DNA of 64,000 nt. Source: Akkermansiaceae bacterium UBA7890. Lineage in GTDB: Bacteria > Verrucomicrobiota > Verrucomicrobiia > Verrucomicrobiales > Akkermansiaceae. The stretch is from assembly GCA_002501065.1 (NCBI GenBank), contig DLRK01000084.1, positions 46,024 through 110,023 on the forward strand, read 5' to 3'. Below are positions 27,944 through 37,148 of the stretch, one piece after another. The position numbers and the translations under genes were made by a program. How positions within the stretch are numbered: the stretch's first letter is position 1; each line of letters opens with the position of its first letter. The notes below the pieces were generated by a model. The model made no database searches and was not told the DNA's origin. It saw only the letters and a program-made list of their open reading frames with translations.

Positions 27944-28948
27944 TTACTTCTGTTCAGGCATCACATCAGCAAGGCGGGCCAGCTTCAATTTACAGGACAT
28001 GCTTTCCCCCCGCCGCGTGAAGGCCAGTTCCACTTCGTTTCCGGGTTCGTGCCTGGAGAGGATGCCCTGCAACTCCCGCAGGCTCTTCACCTGCTGCCCG
28101 TCAATGCTGACAACCACATCGCCACGCCGCATCCCAGCCACTTCGGCGGGAGAGTCGGGATGGACCTCCGCCAGTTGCACCCCACCGGGAACCGCCCCGG
28201 CCACGTTGAATCCGATGACAGGACGGTCAGGATTCATCAGCGGATTCATGGTCAGACGCCCCCAGGTCTCCCCTTTCTCAAGCCGTGCCCAGTCCGCCTT
28301 GAAATTCTGCAATCCGGTATGGTTGTTCGACATCAGGCTGGCCCCGATGGAGGAGTGAATGCCAATCACCTTGCCCTCCAGATCGAAGAGCGGACCGCCC
28401 GAATCTCCTCCGATGAGGGCACAATCGGTTCCAATGAATCCCAGCGGATTGCGAGCCACCACCCGTCCGAAGCGCACCGGTGGCGTGCGTAACGCATCGT
28501 ATCCCCCGGCATGGCCGAGCGAGACGACGAAATCACCCACTTTGACAGCCCCGGAATCGCCCAACTCCACGAAAGGCCATTGCTCCCCCTGCTGGAGTTT
28601 CACCATGGCCGCATCCTTGGAACGATTGGATCCCAATACTTTGCCGCGAGCCTGCTTGCCACCTGGAAAGACCACCGTGACCTCTTCCAGTCCCTCAACA
28701 ACATGACCCGCAGTCAGGATCAATCCTTCCCGGGAGATTATTACGCCACTGCCGGAAGATTCGCTCTTCTCCGAAAAGAGTGAAACAGTTGCAGGCAGGC
28801 CCTTCTCGATCACATCCTCAACCTTGCTCTGCAACGCCTTGAGCTGAGCCAGATTCTGGACCGGCGTCTCTGCCGGAACCTCGTTCACGAGGATGCCTGT
28901 AAAGGCGAGAAATCCAGCAATTGTGGGTCGAACACTTGCTACTCTCAT
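27944..28948 (-). CDS. HtrA-like (S1C) serine protease with PDZ domain
   Basis: Periplasmic serine protease or chaperone, 334 residues. A signal peptide is followed by the trypsin-like domain with an intact triad: His82 in LTAGHVV, Asp112 in KDAAMVKL and Ser183 in GGDSGGP. One PDZ domain follows (about 235-320, AEVAGMRRGDVVVSIDG). The start at 28948 is chosen for its signal peptide; an ATG at 28984 adds 12 residues. It is the first gene of a three-gene operon with its degenerate paralogue and the DUF3179 selenoprotein. Only one PDZ is present, as in DegS, but there is no clear membrane anchor after signal cleavage. Confidence 0.9.
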   Translation of the reverse strand: MRVASVRPTIAGFLAFTGILVNEVPAETPVQNLAQLKALQSKVEDVIEKGLPATVSLFSEKSESSGSGVIISREGLILTAGHVVEGLEEVTVVFPGGKQARGKVLGSNRSKDAAMVKLQQGEQWPFVELGDSGAVKVGDFVVSLGHAGGYDALRTPPVRFGRVVARNPLGFIGTDCALIGGDSGGPLFDLEGKVIGIHSSIGASLMSNNHTGLQNFKADWARLEKGETWGRLTMNPLMNPDRPVIGFNVAGAVPGGVQLAEVHPDSPAEVAGMRRGDVVVSIDGQQVKSLRELQGILSRHEPGNEVELAFTRRGESMSCKLKLARLADVMPEQK

Positions 28949-29083
28949 CGCGGTGAAATATGCTTCTTTCAGGCTAAGCGTCAATGCCAGTGGTTTTCGT
29001 CTGGCGGAAGATGTGTCTTATTTTAGTCCGAATATAACCTCTAGTCCATCATCACCTAACCTCAGGCCCCGTTCGTTCCCGGG

Positions 29084-31441
29084 ATGGCCAGCCGCAGACC
29101 AAAAAAGAAATCGAGCGCACGCCGACGATCTCCCTCGTCCCGGCGCAAGGTGCCGCGCAAACGGGCGCGCCGGGGAGCTACGTCCCGAGGTTCCGGCCCC
29201 AAGCGCAGGAAAGCAGTCCGCAAAAAGCACAGCCCGCTCTTCGTCTTCTGTTTCTGGCCCTTCCTGCTCATCAACAGGATCGTGGGAAACTGGCCGATCT
29301 TCCTCCGACTCCCCCTTCAGACCGTGGCCTGCTCGGGCTGTGTCGTGATCACCCTCCTCTTCCTGGGAGCAGTCTTTTATTTCGTCCGATCTCTGCGCTA
29401 CCCGATGGAAACGGTGGCTGAAATGCCCGAACGCTCCATCATCTATGACCGGAACATGAAAGAGTTGGGCCGCCTGCACGGTGCCCACCGCTACGTGGTC
29501 GATCTGGAGGAAATCTCCCCCCACTTCCGCGCGGCTCTCCTCGCGCGGGAGGACAAGAATTTTCACCAGCACTGGGGAGTCGATCCACGTGGGGTGACCC
29601 GTGCCATGGTGGAGAATATCAAGCGCGGTCATTTCGCCCAGGGCGCCTCCACTCTCACCATGCAGTTGGCGCGTAACGCCTATCGCCTGCCGACCCACGG
29701 ACCGAAATGGAAACTTCTGGACCGCAAGTTCCTTGAGATCGCGCTGGCCTTCCGCATTGAGGCCAACTACGAGAAAGACGAGATCATGCAACACTACATG
29801 AATCTCATCTTCTGGGGTGGCTCCATTCATGGTGTGGAAGCGGCCTCCCGGGCCTACCTTGAAAAGTCTGCCGGGAACCTGACTCTCTCGGAATCGGCCA
29901 TGCTGGCTGGGATTATTCGCGCACCAAACGCCTTTTCCCCATTTGAGGACGAGGAAGGAACCAGAAACGAGCGGAACTCCACTCTCGATTCAATGGTGAA
30001 ACACGAATTCATCACTGAAGCCGAAGCGACCGTAGCCAAGGCGGAACCCCTGCACATTCGTCCCAGGAACCGCCGCATCATCGAAGGAAGCTACGCCATG
30101 GATGCAATCCGGCGGGATATCGAGCGCCACCTCGACCGGAAATACATCAAGCAGGGAGGACTGAAGATCATCACCACCATCGACAAGGACCTTCAGGAAG
30201 CCGCCGAGCGTCACCTCAACTCCAAACTCAGCGAAATCGAGCGCCGGCCGGGCTACCGCCACAACACCCGCACGCGCTGGCAGGCAAAGCCCGCCATGCA
30301 ACGCGAAGCGCCCGATTACCTTCAGGGGGCGGTGGTAGTGGTAGAAAACCAGAGTGGAGCGATACGCAGCATCGTGGGTGGTCGTGACGCCGACGAGTCG
30401 AAGTTCAACCGGGCCCTCCACGCCAGACGGCAGGTGGGCTCCGTATTCAAGCCTTTCGTCTACCTGGCCGCCTTCGACCGGGGGATGCGCCCGGAGACCT
30501 ACATCGACGACTCACGGATCAAACCGGAACAGATCAAGTATGCCCCCAGAGACTGGGATCCAAGGAACTCGGACGGAAAGTACTTCAAGAGCATCAGTGC
30601 AAAGAAGGCGCTCATGAATTCGCGCAATACCTCCTCGGTGCGCATCGGAAATTATGCAGGCATGGAGAACGTCCGCTCGGTGGCCCACCAGTCCTTCGCC
30701 ATGCAGATCCCGGGCAAGGCATCCTCCTACCTCGGCGCCTGGGAAGCGACCCCCGAGCAGGTGGCCAGCGCCTACACCATCTTTCCCAACGGCGGCACCC
30801 GCTACGGTCCGCACTTCGTCAGCAGGATTCTCGACCGTGATGACAACGAACTCTGGGCACACAAACCAATCGGCTATCTGGCTGTCGACAAGAAGGGTTC
30901 GGCCTGGACCACTTCCACCATCCTGGAGGATGCCACCCGTTCCGGCACCGCTTCCAGCATGCGCCGCCAACTGGGATTCCAACCCCCCGCCGGCGGCAAG
31001 ACAGGAACCACTGATGAATACCTGGATGCCTGGTTCGTGGGATACTCTTCCTCCCTCACCTGCGCAGTCTGGGTCGGCCTCGATCAGCCCCGGCCCATCG
31101 TCCCCGGCGGCTACGGCGCAGACCTCGCCCTCCCGGTGTGGGTGCGGGTCATGAAAACTGCCGACCGGCTTGGTCGCTACGGATTCTCCAAGATCAAACC
31201 TCCCGTGGCGATCAAGCAGTGTCGCCTCTGTCGTTCCTCCGGAAAACGTGCCACTCCCGGATGCGAACGAACCAAGACCGCCTACAATGATCCCACCCCG
31301 ATCGATCTCGCTCCCGCCGACAACGACTTCTGCCCCGCGCATCCGCTGAAGGCTCTCCCGGTCGAGGAGCGCCCTGCCGGTCGCGCCATTCCAGTCGAGC
31401 AACCCCCAGACGACACTCCGGCGAAACTGCCATTGCCTTAG
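29084..31441 (+). CDS. Class A penicillin-binding protein, bifunctional
   Basis: Peptidoglycan glycosyltransferase and DD-transpeptidase, 785 residues. A very basic cytoplasmic tail (1-50) precedes the membrane helix (about 78-103). The GT51 domain (about 125-300) has REDKNF and QGASTLTMQLARN. The transpeptidase domain (about 420-690) has all three active motifs: SVFK (Ser453, Lys456), SRN and KTGT. The C-terminus has an unusual Cys-containing tail (CRLCRSS, CERTK, FCPAH). The next gene, 21 bp later, is a paralogue with a dead transpeptidase domain. Confidence 0.93.
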   Translation: MASRRPKKKSSARRRSPSSRRKVPRKRARRGATSRGSGPKRRKAVRKKHSPLFVFCFWPFLLINRIVGNWPIFLRLPLQTVACSGCVVITLLFLGAVFYFVRSLRYPMETVAEMPERSIIYDRNMKELGRLHGAHRYVVDLEEISPHFRAALLAREDKNFHQHWGVDPRGVTRAMVENIKRGHFAQGASTLTMQLARNAYRLPTHGPKWKLLDRKFLEIALAFRIEANYEKDEIMQHYMNLIFWGGSIHGVEAASRAYLEKSAGNLTLSESAMLAGIIRAPNAFSPFEDEEGTRNERNSTLDSMVKHEFITEAEATVAKAEPLHIRPRNRRIIEGSYAMDAIRRDIERHLDRKYIKQGGLKIITTIDKDLQEAAERHLNSKLSEIERRPGYRHNTRTRWQAKPAMQREAPDYLQGAVVVVENQSGAIRSIVGGRDADESKFNRALHARRQVGSVFKPFVYLAAFDRGMRPETYIDDSRIKPEQIKYAPRDWDPRNSDGKYFKSISAKKALMNSRNTSSVRIGNYAGMENVRSVAHQSFAMQIPGKASSYLGAWEATPEQVASAYTIFPNGGTRYGPHFVSRILDRDDNELWAHKPIGYLAVDKKGSAWTTSTILEDATRSGTASSMRRQLGFQPPAGGKTGTTDEYLDAWFVGYSSSLTCAVWVGLDQPRPIVPGGYGADLALPVWVRVMKTADRLGRYGFSKIKPPVAIKQCRLCRSSGKRATPGCERTKTAYNDPTPIDLAPADNDFCPAHPLKALPVEERPAGRAIPVEQPPDDTPAKLPLP

Positions 31442-31462
31442 CTCTCCACCCCATCCTCTCCC

Positions 31463-33268
31463 GTGCCCCGCCATTCACCAACCCGGAGGAACCGCCGTAT
31501 AGGTGAATGGAGCGGGGCACCCCCCTCCGAACCGGACCAGGAGACACCAGTCGACCTCGAACTGGAAGAGGCCCTGGACGACACCACCGGGGAGGAACCC
31601 GAGGACGATCCCAATTGGAAACCAGCCCGGCGCACCTCGCGGCTCCCCAATTGGATTCCGCGCTGGCTGCAACGAGTGATTCACACCGGTTTCCGCTGCG
31701 GAGTCATTGCGTTCTTCCTTCTGTTGCTGGTCTCCCTGTCCTACTTCATGCTCTCCTTGCGCTACGACATCAAGGAGATCAATGAGATGCCCGAACGCTC
31801 GGTCATCTTCGACATAGAGGCGCAGGAACTTGCCACCCTGCACGGCGAGAACCGCCGTCTCATCACCCGAGAGGAAATCCCGGGGTTCTTTGTGAAAGCC
31901 CTGCAGGCCCGCGAAGACAAACGCTTCTACACTCATCACGGGGTAGACATCATGGGCCTGATCCGGGCCACCATGGTCAATGCCAGCGACTGGTCGTTTA
32001 CTCAGGGAGCCTCCACCCTGACCATGCAACTCGCACGCAACAGCTTCGACCTGCGCGAGAAAAACCTGCACCGCAAATTTATTGAGATCGCCATCTCCCT
32101 GCGTATCGAGGCGTCCTATTCCAAGGACGACATTCTCACCGCCTACGTCAACCGGATCTACTTCGGTTCCGGTTGCCACGGACTGGAAGAAGCTTCCCGC
32201 CGCTACTTCGGAGTGAGCGCAGCCGATCTCAGCAAAAACCAGTGCGCCCTTCTTGTTGGTATCATCCGTGCTCCGCATGCCTGCTCCCCCCTGCGTGCTC
32301 TTGAAAAAGCGATTCACCAGCGGGATGAGGTTCTCGCCCGGATGGTGCAGGAGGGTGATCTCTCCGATGCCGAAGCGGAAAAAATCAGAGATAGCGAACT
32401 GGGACTGCGCTCCCGGCAGGAAACTTCCGGAGGCAACCCCGCCCTGCAGGCAGTGCGGCGCCACTTCGAGGAACTCGTCGATGACCGGGAAATTCGCGAT
32501 GGGGGTCTGCGTCTGCGCAGCACGATCCACTCCGGCATGCAGAAACTCCTGGAATCGGAAACGGCCGACCTTCTCAAGCGGATCCCGGACGCCCCACAGG
32601 TGGCTGCTATCTGCATCAATGCGCAGTCCGGAGGCATCCGGGGAATCGTGGGCGGACGAGCAACCGAAAACACCTCGTTCAACCGTGCCCTCGACGCCCG
32701 GCGTGATCTCGGAGACATCTTCAGTCCTTTCATCTACGCCGCCGCCGAGGAACGCGGATTGCAACCAAGGTTCGAGCAACCGTTGAGCACAGGACGGGAT
32801 ATCGGGAGCGAAGACCTCGTTCGCCTTGCAGGGCGATTCGGATTTGAGGGACCGTTCCTCCAGGGTGATGACCTGTTCCGGGGAGGCGTAAGTGCCACCC
32901 CGCTTGAAGTTGTGACCGCGGTTGCCACTCTCACCCGGGACGGACAACGGCCCCGCACTCACTTCCTCCGGGATCTACGCGACTCCGAATCCAACCCCAT
33001 TCTCTCCATCGAACCATCAAGCAAGTCGATGTTCGCAGAACACGCAACCAGGGCGGCCCTGGCCATGCAGTTCCCCGATGGGGAGCCCCGCCTCATGGTT
33101 GGAGTCAGCCCTGCAAAAACAGATGTCTGGGGCGTCTCCTTCGGATCCCTGCATGCCATCTGCGTGTGGGTGGGGCATGACAAACCCAGCCGCCTTGACG
33201 AACTGGAGGTAATCCGCAAAGAAGTGCACCAGACCATTCAGCGCATGGCCTTGAACCTCATGCCGTAG
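31463..33268 (+). CDS. PBP1-type glycosyltransferase with degenerate transpeptidase domain
   Basis: The 601-residue protein has an acidic N-terminal tail (about 25-52), a membrane helix (about 75-98) and a GT51 domain with intact AREDKRF and QGASTLTMQLARN, so glycan polymerisation should work. The transpeptidase domain is shortened and lacks its nucleophile: where the paralogue has GSVFKPF this protein has GDIFSPF (Asp418 for Ser, Ser421 for Lys), and KTGT reads KTDV. I infer a glycosyltransferase-only or regulatory PBP. The start is GTG at 31463; no ATG precedes the membrane helix. The gene is coupled to the active PBP by a 21-bp gap, probably an ancient tandem duplication. Confidence 0.88.
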   Translation: MPRHSPTRRNRRIGEWSGAPPSEPDQETPVDLELEEALDDTTGEEPEDDPNWKPARRTSRLPNWIPRWLQRVIHTGFRCGVIAFFLLLLVSLSYFMLSLRYDIKEINEMPERSVIFDIEAQELATLHGENRRLITREEIPGFFVKALQAREDKRFYTHHGVDIMGLIRATMVNASDWSFTQGASTLTMQLARNSFDLREKNLHRKFIEIAISLRIEASYSKDDILTAYVNRIYFGSGCHGLEEASRRYFGVSAADLSKNQCALLVGIIRAPHACSPLRALEKAIHQRDEVLARMVQEGDLSDAEAEKIRDSELGLRSRQETSGGNPALQAVRRHFEELVDDREIRDGGLRLRSTIHSGMQKLLESETADLLKRIPDAPQVAAICINAQSGGIRGIVGGRATENTSFNRALDARRDLGDIFSPFIYAAAEERGLQPRFEQPLSTGRDIGSEDLVRLAGRFGFEGPFLQGDDLFRGGVSATPLEVVTAVATLTRDGQRPRTHFLRDLRDSESNPILSIEPSSKSMFAEHATRAALAMQFPDGEPRLMVGVSPAKTDVWGVSFGSLHAICVWVGHDKPSRLDELEVIRKEVHQTIQRMALNLMP

Positions 33269-33313
33269 GGTTTTCAGCTTTGCAACCCATCCAATCTCCC
33301 TACCCTTCCACCC

Positions 33314-33802
33314 ATGCAGGCCTTGCGGTTCGATACTGCCGTTGAAAATATTCTTGAGCGCGAAAAGCGGTTCGACGCAGGGGCCTACTTCCTCCTCAAG
33401 GAGGCCCTGGATTTCACTCTGAAACGCACCCGCGAAGAAAGCGGGGAAGAACGACACGTGAGTGGAAAGGAGCTGATTCATGGATTCCGCGACCACGCTC
33501 TCCAGGAGTTTGGCCCCATGGCTTTCACTCTGCTGCGGGAGTGGGGTGTCAATGCCTGCTCGGACATCGGCGACATGGTCTTTGAGTTGGTCGAAGAGGG
33601 GATGTTCGGCAAGCAGGACTCCGACACTCGCGAGGATTTCGCCGACCACTACGATTTCGCCGAAGCCTTCCTCCTCCCCTATCTCCCACAGGGAGTTTCG
33701 CTTGAGAGTTTACAGGCAGATGACCGGGAGAACCCGGAAAGCGACGGCAACATTGAATCTCCCGTCAGCCCCGCTCCCCCCGCTCCGCAAGACGCCTCCT
33801 GA
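33314..33802 (+). CDS. Minf_1886 family protein, unknown function
   Basis: The 162-residue protein contains RFDTAVENILEREKRFDAGAYFLLKEALDF, then HVSGKELIHGFRDHALQEFGPMA and a WG-containing C-terminal half. This pattern fits the uncharacterised Minf_1886 family named from Methylacidiphilum and found mainly in the PVC group. The tail after residue 130 is low complexity (Pro, Ala, Ser). It follows the two PBP genes on the same strand by 45 bp and overlaps the 3' end of the convergent reductase gene by 38 bp. No catalytic motif is recognised. Confidence 0.75.
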   Translation: MQALRFDTAVENILEREKRFDAGAYFLLKEALDFTLKRTREESGEERHVSGKELIHGFRDHALQEFGPMAFTLLREWGVNACSDIGDMVFELVEEGMFGKQDSDTREDFADHYDFAEAFLLPYLPQGVSLESLQADDRENPESDGNIESPVSPAPPAPQDAS

Positions 33803-34691
33803 TCGCCGCCAGCAGGCTTTCCCATCGAGGCAGACGAGCACCCGCCATCTGCGCCCGTCGCATGGGCTCCGCCCAGATGGCCTCCACTTCCACCCCCCGG
33901 CCCTCCAGGTAATCGATCATGCTTGACGGGCGATAGTCCCCCATTTCGCGGGTGGAACTGATCTGCTGCTCGATCAGGCCGGGCGTGATCACCGTTCCGA
34001 GCGCAGCTGCTCCAGCAATAACCTCCTCCATGAGTGCTCGCACCTCCCCTTCACCGCCCGGTCGGGAAAGAAGATCTGCCGTTGTGATTCCCCCCTCCGC
34101 GATACAAAGTCCGTTGAAAGGGACATTCCATACGAGCTTCACCCACTGGGCGAGCATGAGATCCTCAACCCCCCGGCACTGTATTCCCGCTCGCTGAAAA
34201 CAGGCTGCCAGGTCCCGCACGCGCGCGGACTCCCCTCCCTCGAATTCTCCAATGGTGACCAACCCCTCGGCGAGATGGTGGATACGGGTCGGACTCAGGC
34301 GATTGATGCAGACGAAACAGAGTCCTCCCAGCACCCGGTGCGCACCAAACAACTCGGCCAGACGCTCGGTGTTCCCGAGTCCGTTCTGCAGCGTCAGGAT
34401 GCCGGTGGTTTCGTGTAACAGAGGGCTGAGCGCCTCCTGGTAGCAACCGTTGGCGGTGGCCTTCCAGGCCACTATCACGAGATCAACTGGTCCGATCTCC
34501 TCCGAACTGCCGAAAACCTGTGGCGTCGCCAGATGGAAATCACCCTCCGGACTAATCACCGAGAGCCCCTCGCTCCGCAGGTCCGCAAGACCGGAACGCA
34601 CCAGAAAAAAGACATCTTCTCCCGCGGCCGAGAGCCTTCCGCCATAATAACCGCCTACCGCCCCTGCTCCAACAATCGCGATGCGACGCAC
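33765..34691 (-). CDS. panE: Ketopantoate reductase family protein (PanE/ApbA)
   Basis: NADPH-dependent reductase that makes pantoate for coenzyme A synthesis, or a related family member. The 308-residue protein starts with MRRIAIVGAGAVGGYYGGRL, a dinucleotide-binding motif. WKATANGCYQEAL holds the catalytic-lysine region, LQNGLGN follows, then the WVKLVWNVPFNGLC segment typical of the C-terminal domain. GTG at 34691 is chosen because the Rossmann motif starts there; a TTG at 34706 would add five residues and overlap the upstream gene. It is co-oriented with and touches the HDAC-like gene. The exact substrate is not proved. Confidence 0.82.
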   Translation of the reverse strand: MRRIAIVGAGAVGGYYGGRLSAAGEDVFFLVRSGLADLRSEGLSVISPEGDFHLATPQVFGSSEEIGPVDLVIVAWKATANGCYQEALSPLLHETTGILTLQNGLGNTERLAELFGAHRVLGGLCFVCINRLSPTRIHHLAEGLVTIGEFEGGESARVRDLAACFQRAGIQCRGVEDLMLAQWVKLVWNVPFNGLCIAEGGITTADLLSRPGGEGEVRALMEEVIAGAAALGTVITPGLIEQQISSTREMGDYRPSSMIDYLEGRGVEVEAIWAEPMRRAQMAGARLPRWESLLAAIRRRLAERGERG

Positions 34692-34695
34692 GACT

Positions 34696-35616
34696 TCAGG
34701 AGACAAGACCCCGGACTTCGCCCATGATGCGCTTAGCGGTCACCACGGTGTTACGGTGCAGCTTGGCAGTGTATTCCGCCTGGCGGTTGTAGCCGCCACC
34801 GTAAAGCAGGGCCATCGGAATACGATTGCGCAACATCGCACTCAGGATCACCTCGTCCCGTCGTTGAATATCCTTCACCGTGAGCATCATCTGACCAAAC
34901 CGGTCATTGCGGTGATTGTCCGCCCCCGCAATCCAGATCACCAGATCAGGAGCAAAGACGTCGAGGGCCGCGGCGAGGGTGGAGAACAACTGCTTCAGGT
35001 ACATCTCCCCTTCCACGTAGCGCACAGTCTCGACATCCATCGATCCCTTCACCTTGCGCACGGGGTAGTTGCGTCCCACATGAATCGAATAGGTGAAGAC
35101 ATTGGGGTCGTTGTCGAGCAGGCTGTTGGTTCCGTTCCCCTGATGCGCGTCGGTGTCCACCACCATCACCTTGATGCCGGGGTGCTTTATCTGCAGACTG
35201 CGAATTGCCACCGCAATGTCGTTGAATACGCAGTATCCCTCACCGTGCTCGCGAAAGGCATGGTGCGTCCCTCCTGCGAGGACCACCGCAGCTCCATCCT
35301 GCATCGCCGCCTCGCAGGCCAGGCGGGTGGCTTCCACCTCGATCGCACTCCGCGTATAAAGTTGGGGAGTGAGGGGAAAGCCCAGCTGAATCTGCTCCTT
35401 GCGATCAAGTTGACCGCGATAGATTTTCTGCAGGTAGGCCGGCGTGTGAGCCCGCTCCAGCACGTGGGTGGCCGCAGCCCGCACCTCCACGATGTCTTCC
35501 GGTCTGACCGTTCCCTTCTCCAGAAGCATCTCCTTCGAAAGGCGAAATTTCTGCATCGGGTAGGGGTGATCCACCGGGAGATCCAGATAGAACTCCGGCG
35601 AGTAAAAGCAACGCAT
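34696..35616 (-). CDS. Histone deacetylase-family protein (acetoin utilisation/amidohydrolase type)
   Basis: Zinc-dependent deacetylase fold, 306 residues. The active-site elements are present: GGTHHAFREHGEGYCVFND with the His-His pair, VVDTDAHQGNGT (Asp and His zinc ligands) and GADNHRNDRFGQM (Asp ligand). In bacteria such enzymes deacetylate proteins, polyamines or acetyl-CoA synthetase; no partner gene points to one substrate. The ATG at 35616 gives the family start MRCFYSPEFYL; other in-frame ATGs at 35628 and 35658 exist. It is divergent from nuoD and shares its upstream region, which holds a Rex-type palindrome. Confidence 0.85.
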   Translation of the reverse strand: MRCFYSPEFYLDLPVDHPYPMQKFRLSKEMLLEKGTVRPEDIVEVRAAATHVLERAHTPAYLQKIYRGQLDRKEQIQLGFPLTPQLYTRSAIEVEATRLACEAAMQDGAAVVLAGGTHHAFREHGEGYCVFNDIAVAIRSLQIKHPGIKVMVVDTDAHQGNGTNSLLDNDPNVFTYSIHVGRNYPVRKVKGSMDVETVRYVEGEMYLKQLFSTLAAALDVFAPDLVIWIAGADNHRNDRFGQMMLTVKDIQRRDEVILSAMLRNRIPMALLYGGGYNRQAEYTAKLHRNTVVTAKRIMGEVRGLVS

Positions 35617-35771
35617 CGAGTAACCCATGAAACTCAGGACTTGGAGATATTCTCGCAAAGGGAGGCCGCCGTGGCAATACTTAGGATTTCTTAAATAATG
35701 CCCTCTAGCCGAAAAATCCCGGAATTCCGACCAAACCGGAACCGTTGCCCCGTTGGTTGGGGATTACCCCC

Positions 35772-35797
35772 GACTTTGTGAAAAATTTCACAAAGTC
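35772..35797. promoter_or_regulatory. Perfect 26-bp palindrome, Rex-type operator before nuoD
   Basis: The arms GACTTTGTGAAA and TTTCACAAAGTC (12 bp each) are separated by AA. The core TTGTGAA-AAAT-TTCACAA (35776-35793) matches the published Rex consensus TTGTGAA-W4-TTCACAA exactly. Rex represses respiratory genes when NADH/NAD+ is low. It lies 48 bp before the nuoD start, where bound protein would block transcription. It also satisfies the CRP pattern TGTGA-N6-TCACA. The same 18-mer recurs before nuoG. Confidence 0.75.
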
Positions 35798-35845
35798 CTT
35801 GCGAGCCCACCCCCTTTCAGTCCTTATTCCGGTGGTATTCCACCG

Positions 35846-37111
35846 ATGAGCGAGCCCTCCGCCACAACGATCTACGAGGCTCCCGATGCCGCCGCCAACG
35901 CGGCGCAGGCAGCCACGGACTACCAGGCCGGAACCGAAGATCTCCTTGGAGAAAAGATGGTTCTCAACATGGGGCCATCCCACCCCGCCACCCACGGGGT
36001 CCTGCGCCTCATCCTGGAACTTGATGGCGAAGTCGTTACCAGGGCTGAACCCGACATAGGCTTCCTTCACCGCGGTGACGAAAAGATCGCGGAGAACATG
36101 CACTACAACCAGTTTGTCCCCTACACGGACCGGTTGGACTACCTCGCACCACTCGCCAACAACGTGGCCTATGCCTGTGCCGTGGAGAAATTGATGGGTT
36201 GGGAACTGCCTCCCCGCGGTCAGGCCATTCGCGTACTCGCCTGCGAACTGGCGCGCATCTCCTCCCACCTCCTCGGCGTCGGCGTCTACGCCATGGACGT
36301 AGGAGCCATGACGGTATTCCTCTACACCTTCACCGAGCGGGAAAAGATCTACAACCTCTGCGAGCAGCTCACCGGAGCCCGCTTCACCACTTCCTACACC
36401 CGCGTGGGCGGACAGATTCGCGATCTGCCCGATGGATTCGTTGAGAACCTGCGCTCCTTTCTGGACGAGTGTGAGAAGACGATCAAGGAGGTCGACAAGC
36501 TCCTGACCCGCAACAAGATCTTTCTCGTCCGCACCAGGGATGTCGGTATCATCTCGGCTGAAACGGCAATCTCCTATGGCCTGACCGGACCCAACCTGCG
36601 GGCTTCCGGACCAAGCCGCGACCTGCGCAAGGACCGTCCCTATCTCGGATACGAGCAGTACCAGTTCGATGTCCCGGTCGGAGAACTGGGTGACTGCTAC
36701 GATCGCTACCTTGTCCGCATGGAAGAGCTCCGGCAATCCATTCACATCGTCCGCCAGGTGCTCGACACCCTGCCGGACGGACCGGTCAATGTGGCGGACA
36801 CCAAGAGCTCGCTACCCGAAAAGGAAAAGGTCCTCATGAAGATGGAGGAACTCATTCACCATTTCATCGTGGCCACCCAGGGCATCGAGACCCCGGAGGG
36901 CGAAATCTATTTCGGCGCCGAAAACCCCAAGGGGGAACTCGGCTTCTATATCAATTCGCGGGGCGGCGGTGTTCCCCACCGCCTCAAGATTCGAGCTCCC
37001 TCCTTCGTCAATCTCTCCATTCTTTCCGAACTCCTGGTTGACCACATGGTCTCCGACATCCCCACCATCCTCGGCTCCCTCGACTTCGTCATGGGAGAGT
37101 GTGACCGCTGA
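35846..37111 (+). CDS. nuoD: NADH-quinone oxidoreductase subunit D
   Basis: 49-kDa-type subunit of the peripheral arm, forming the quinone pocket with NuoB. It has 421 residues. Typical motifs are LNMGPSHPATHGVLRL, the GFLHRGDEKIAENMHYNQ stretch and the C-terminal GSLDFVMGECDR. The Ala-rich N-terminal extension (about 35 residues) is not part of the conserved fold. It is not fused to NuoC, and nuoA, nuoB and nuoC are not upstream, so the operon begins here. A Rex-type operator lies 48 bp upstream. Confidence 0.96.
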   Translation: MSEPSATTIYEAPDAAANAAQAATDYQAGTEDLLGEKMVLNMGPSHPATHGVLRLILELDGEVVTRAEPDIGFLHRGDEKIAENMHYNQFVPYTDRLDYLAPLANNVAYACAVEKLMGWELPPRGQAIRVLACELARISSHLLGVGVYAMDVGAMTVFLYTFTEREKIYNLCEQLTGARFTTSYTRVGGQIRDLPDGFVENLRSFLDECEKTIKEVDKLLTRNKIFLVRTRDVGIISAETAISYGLTGPNLRASGPSRDLRKDRPYLGYEQYQFDVPVGELGDCYDRYLVRMEELRQSIHIVRQVLDTLPDGPVNVADTKSSLPEKEKVLMKMEELIHHFIVATQGIETPEGEIYFGAENPKGELGFYINSRGGGVPHRLKIRAPSFVNLSILSELLVDHMVSDIPTILGSLDFVMGECDR

Positions 37112-37148
37112 CCTTCCCAGCTGCTCCTCCTGGCGGCAACCCGACTCA

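Noticed and set aside
35776..35793. CRP/FNR operator instead of Rex
   Set aside because: The sequence fits TGTGA-N6-TCACA too, but the longer TTGTGAA-N4-TTCACAA symmetry and the placement at complex I genes favour Rex. CRP control is not excluded.
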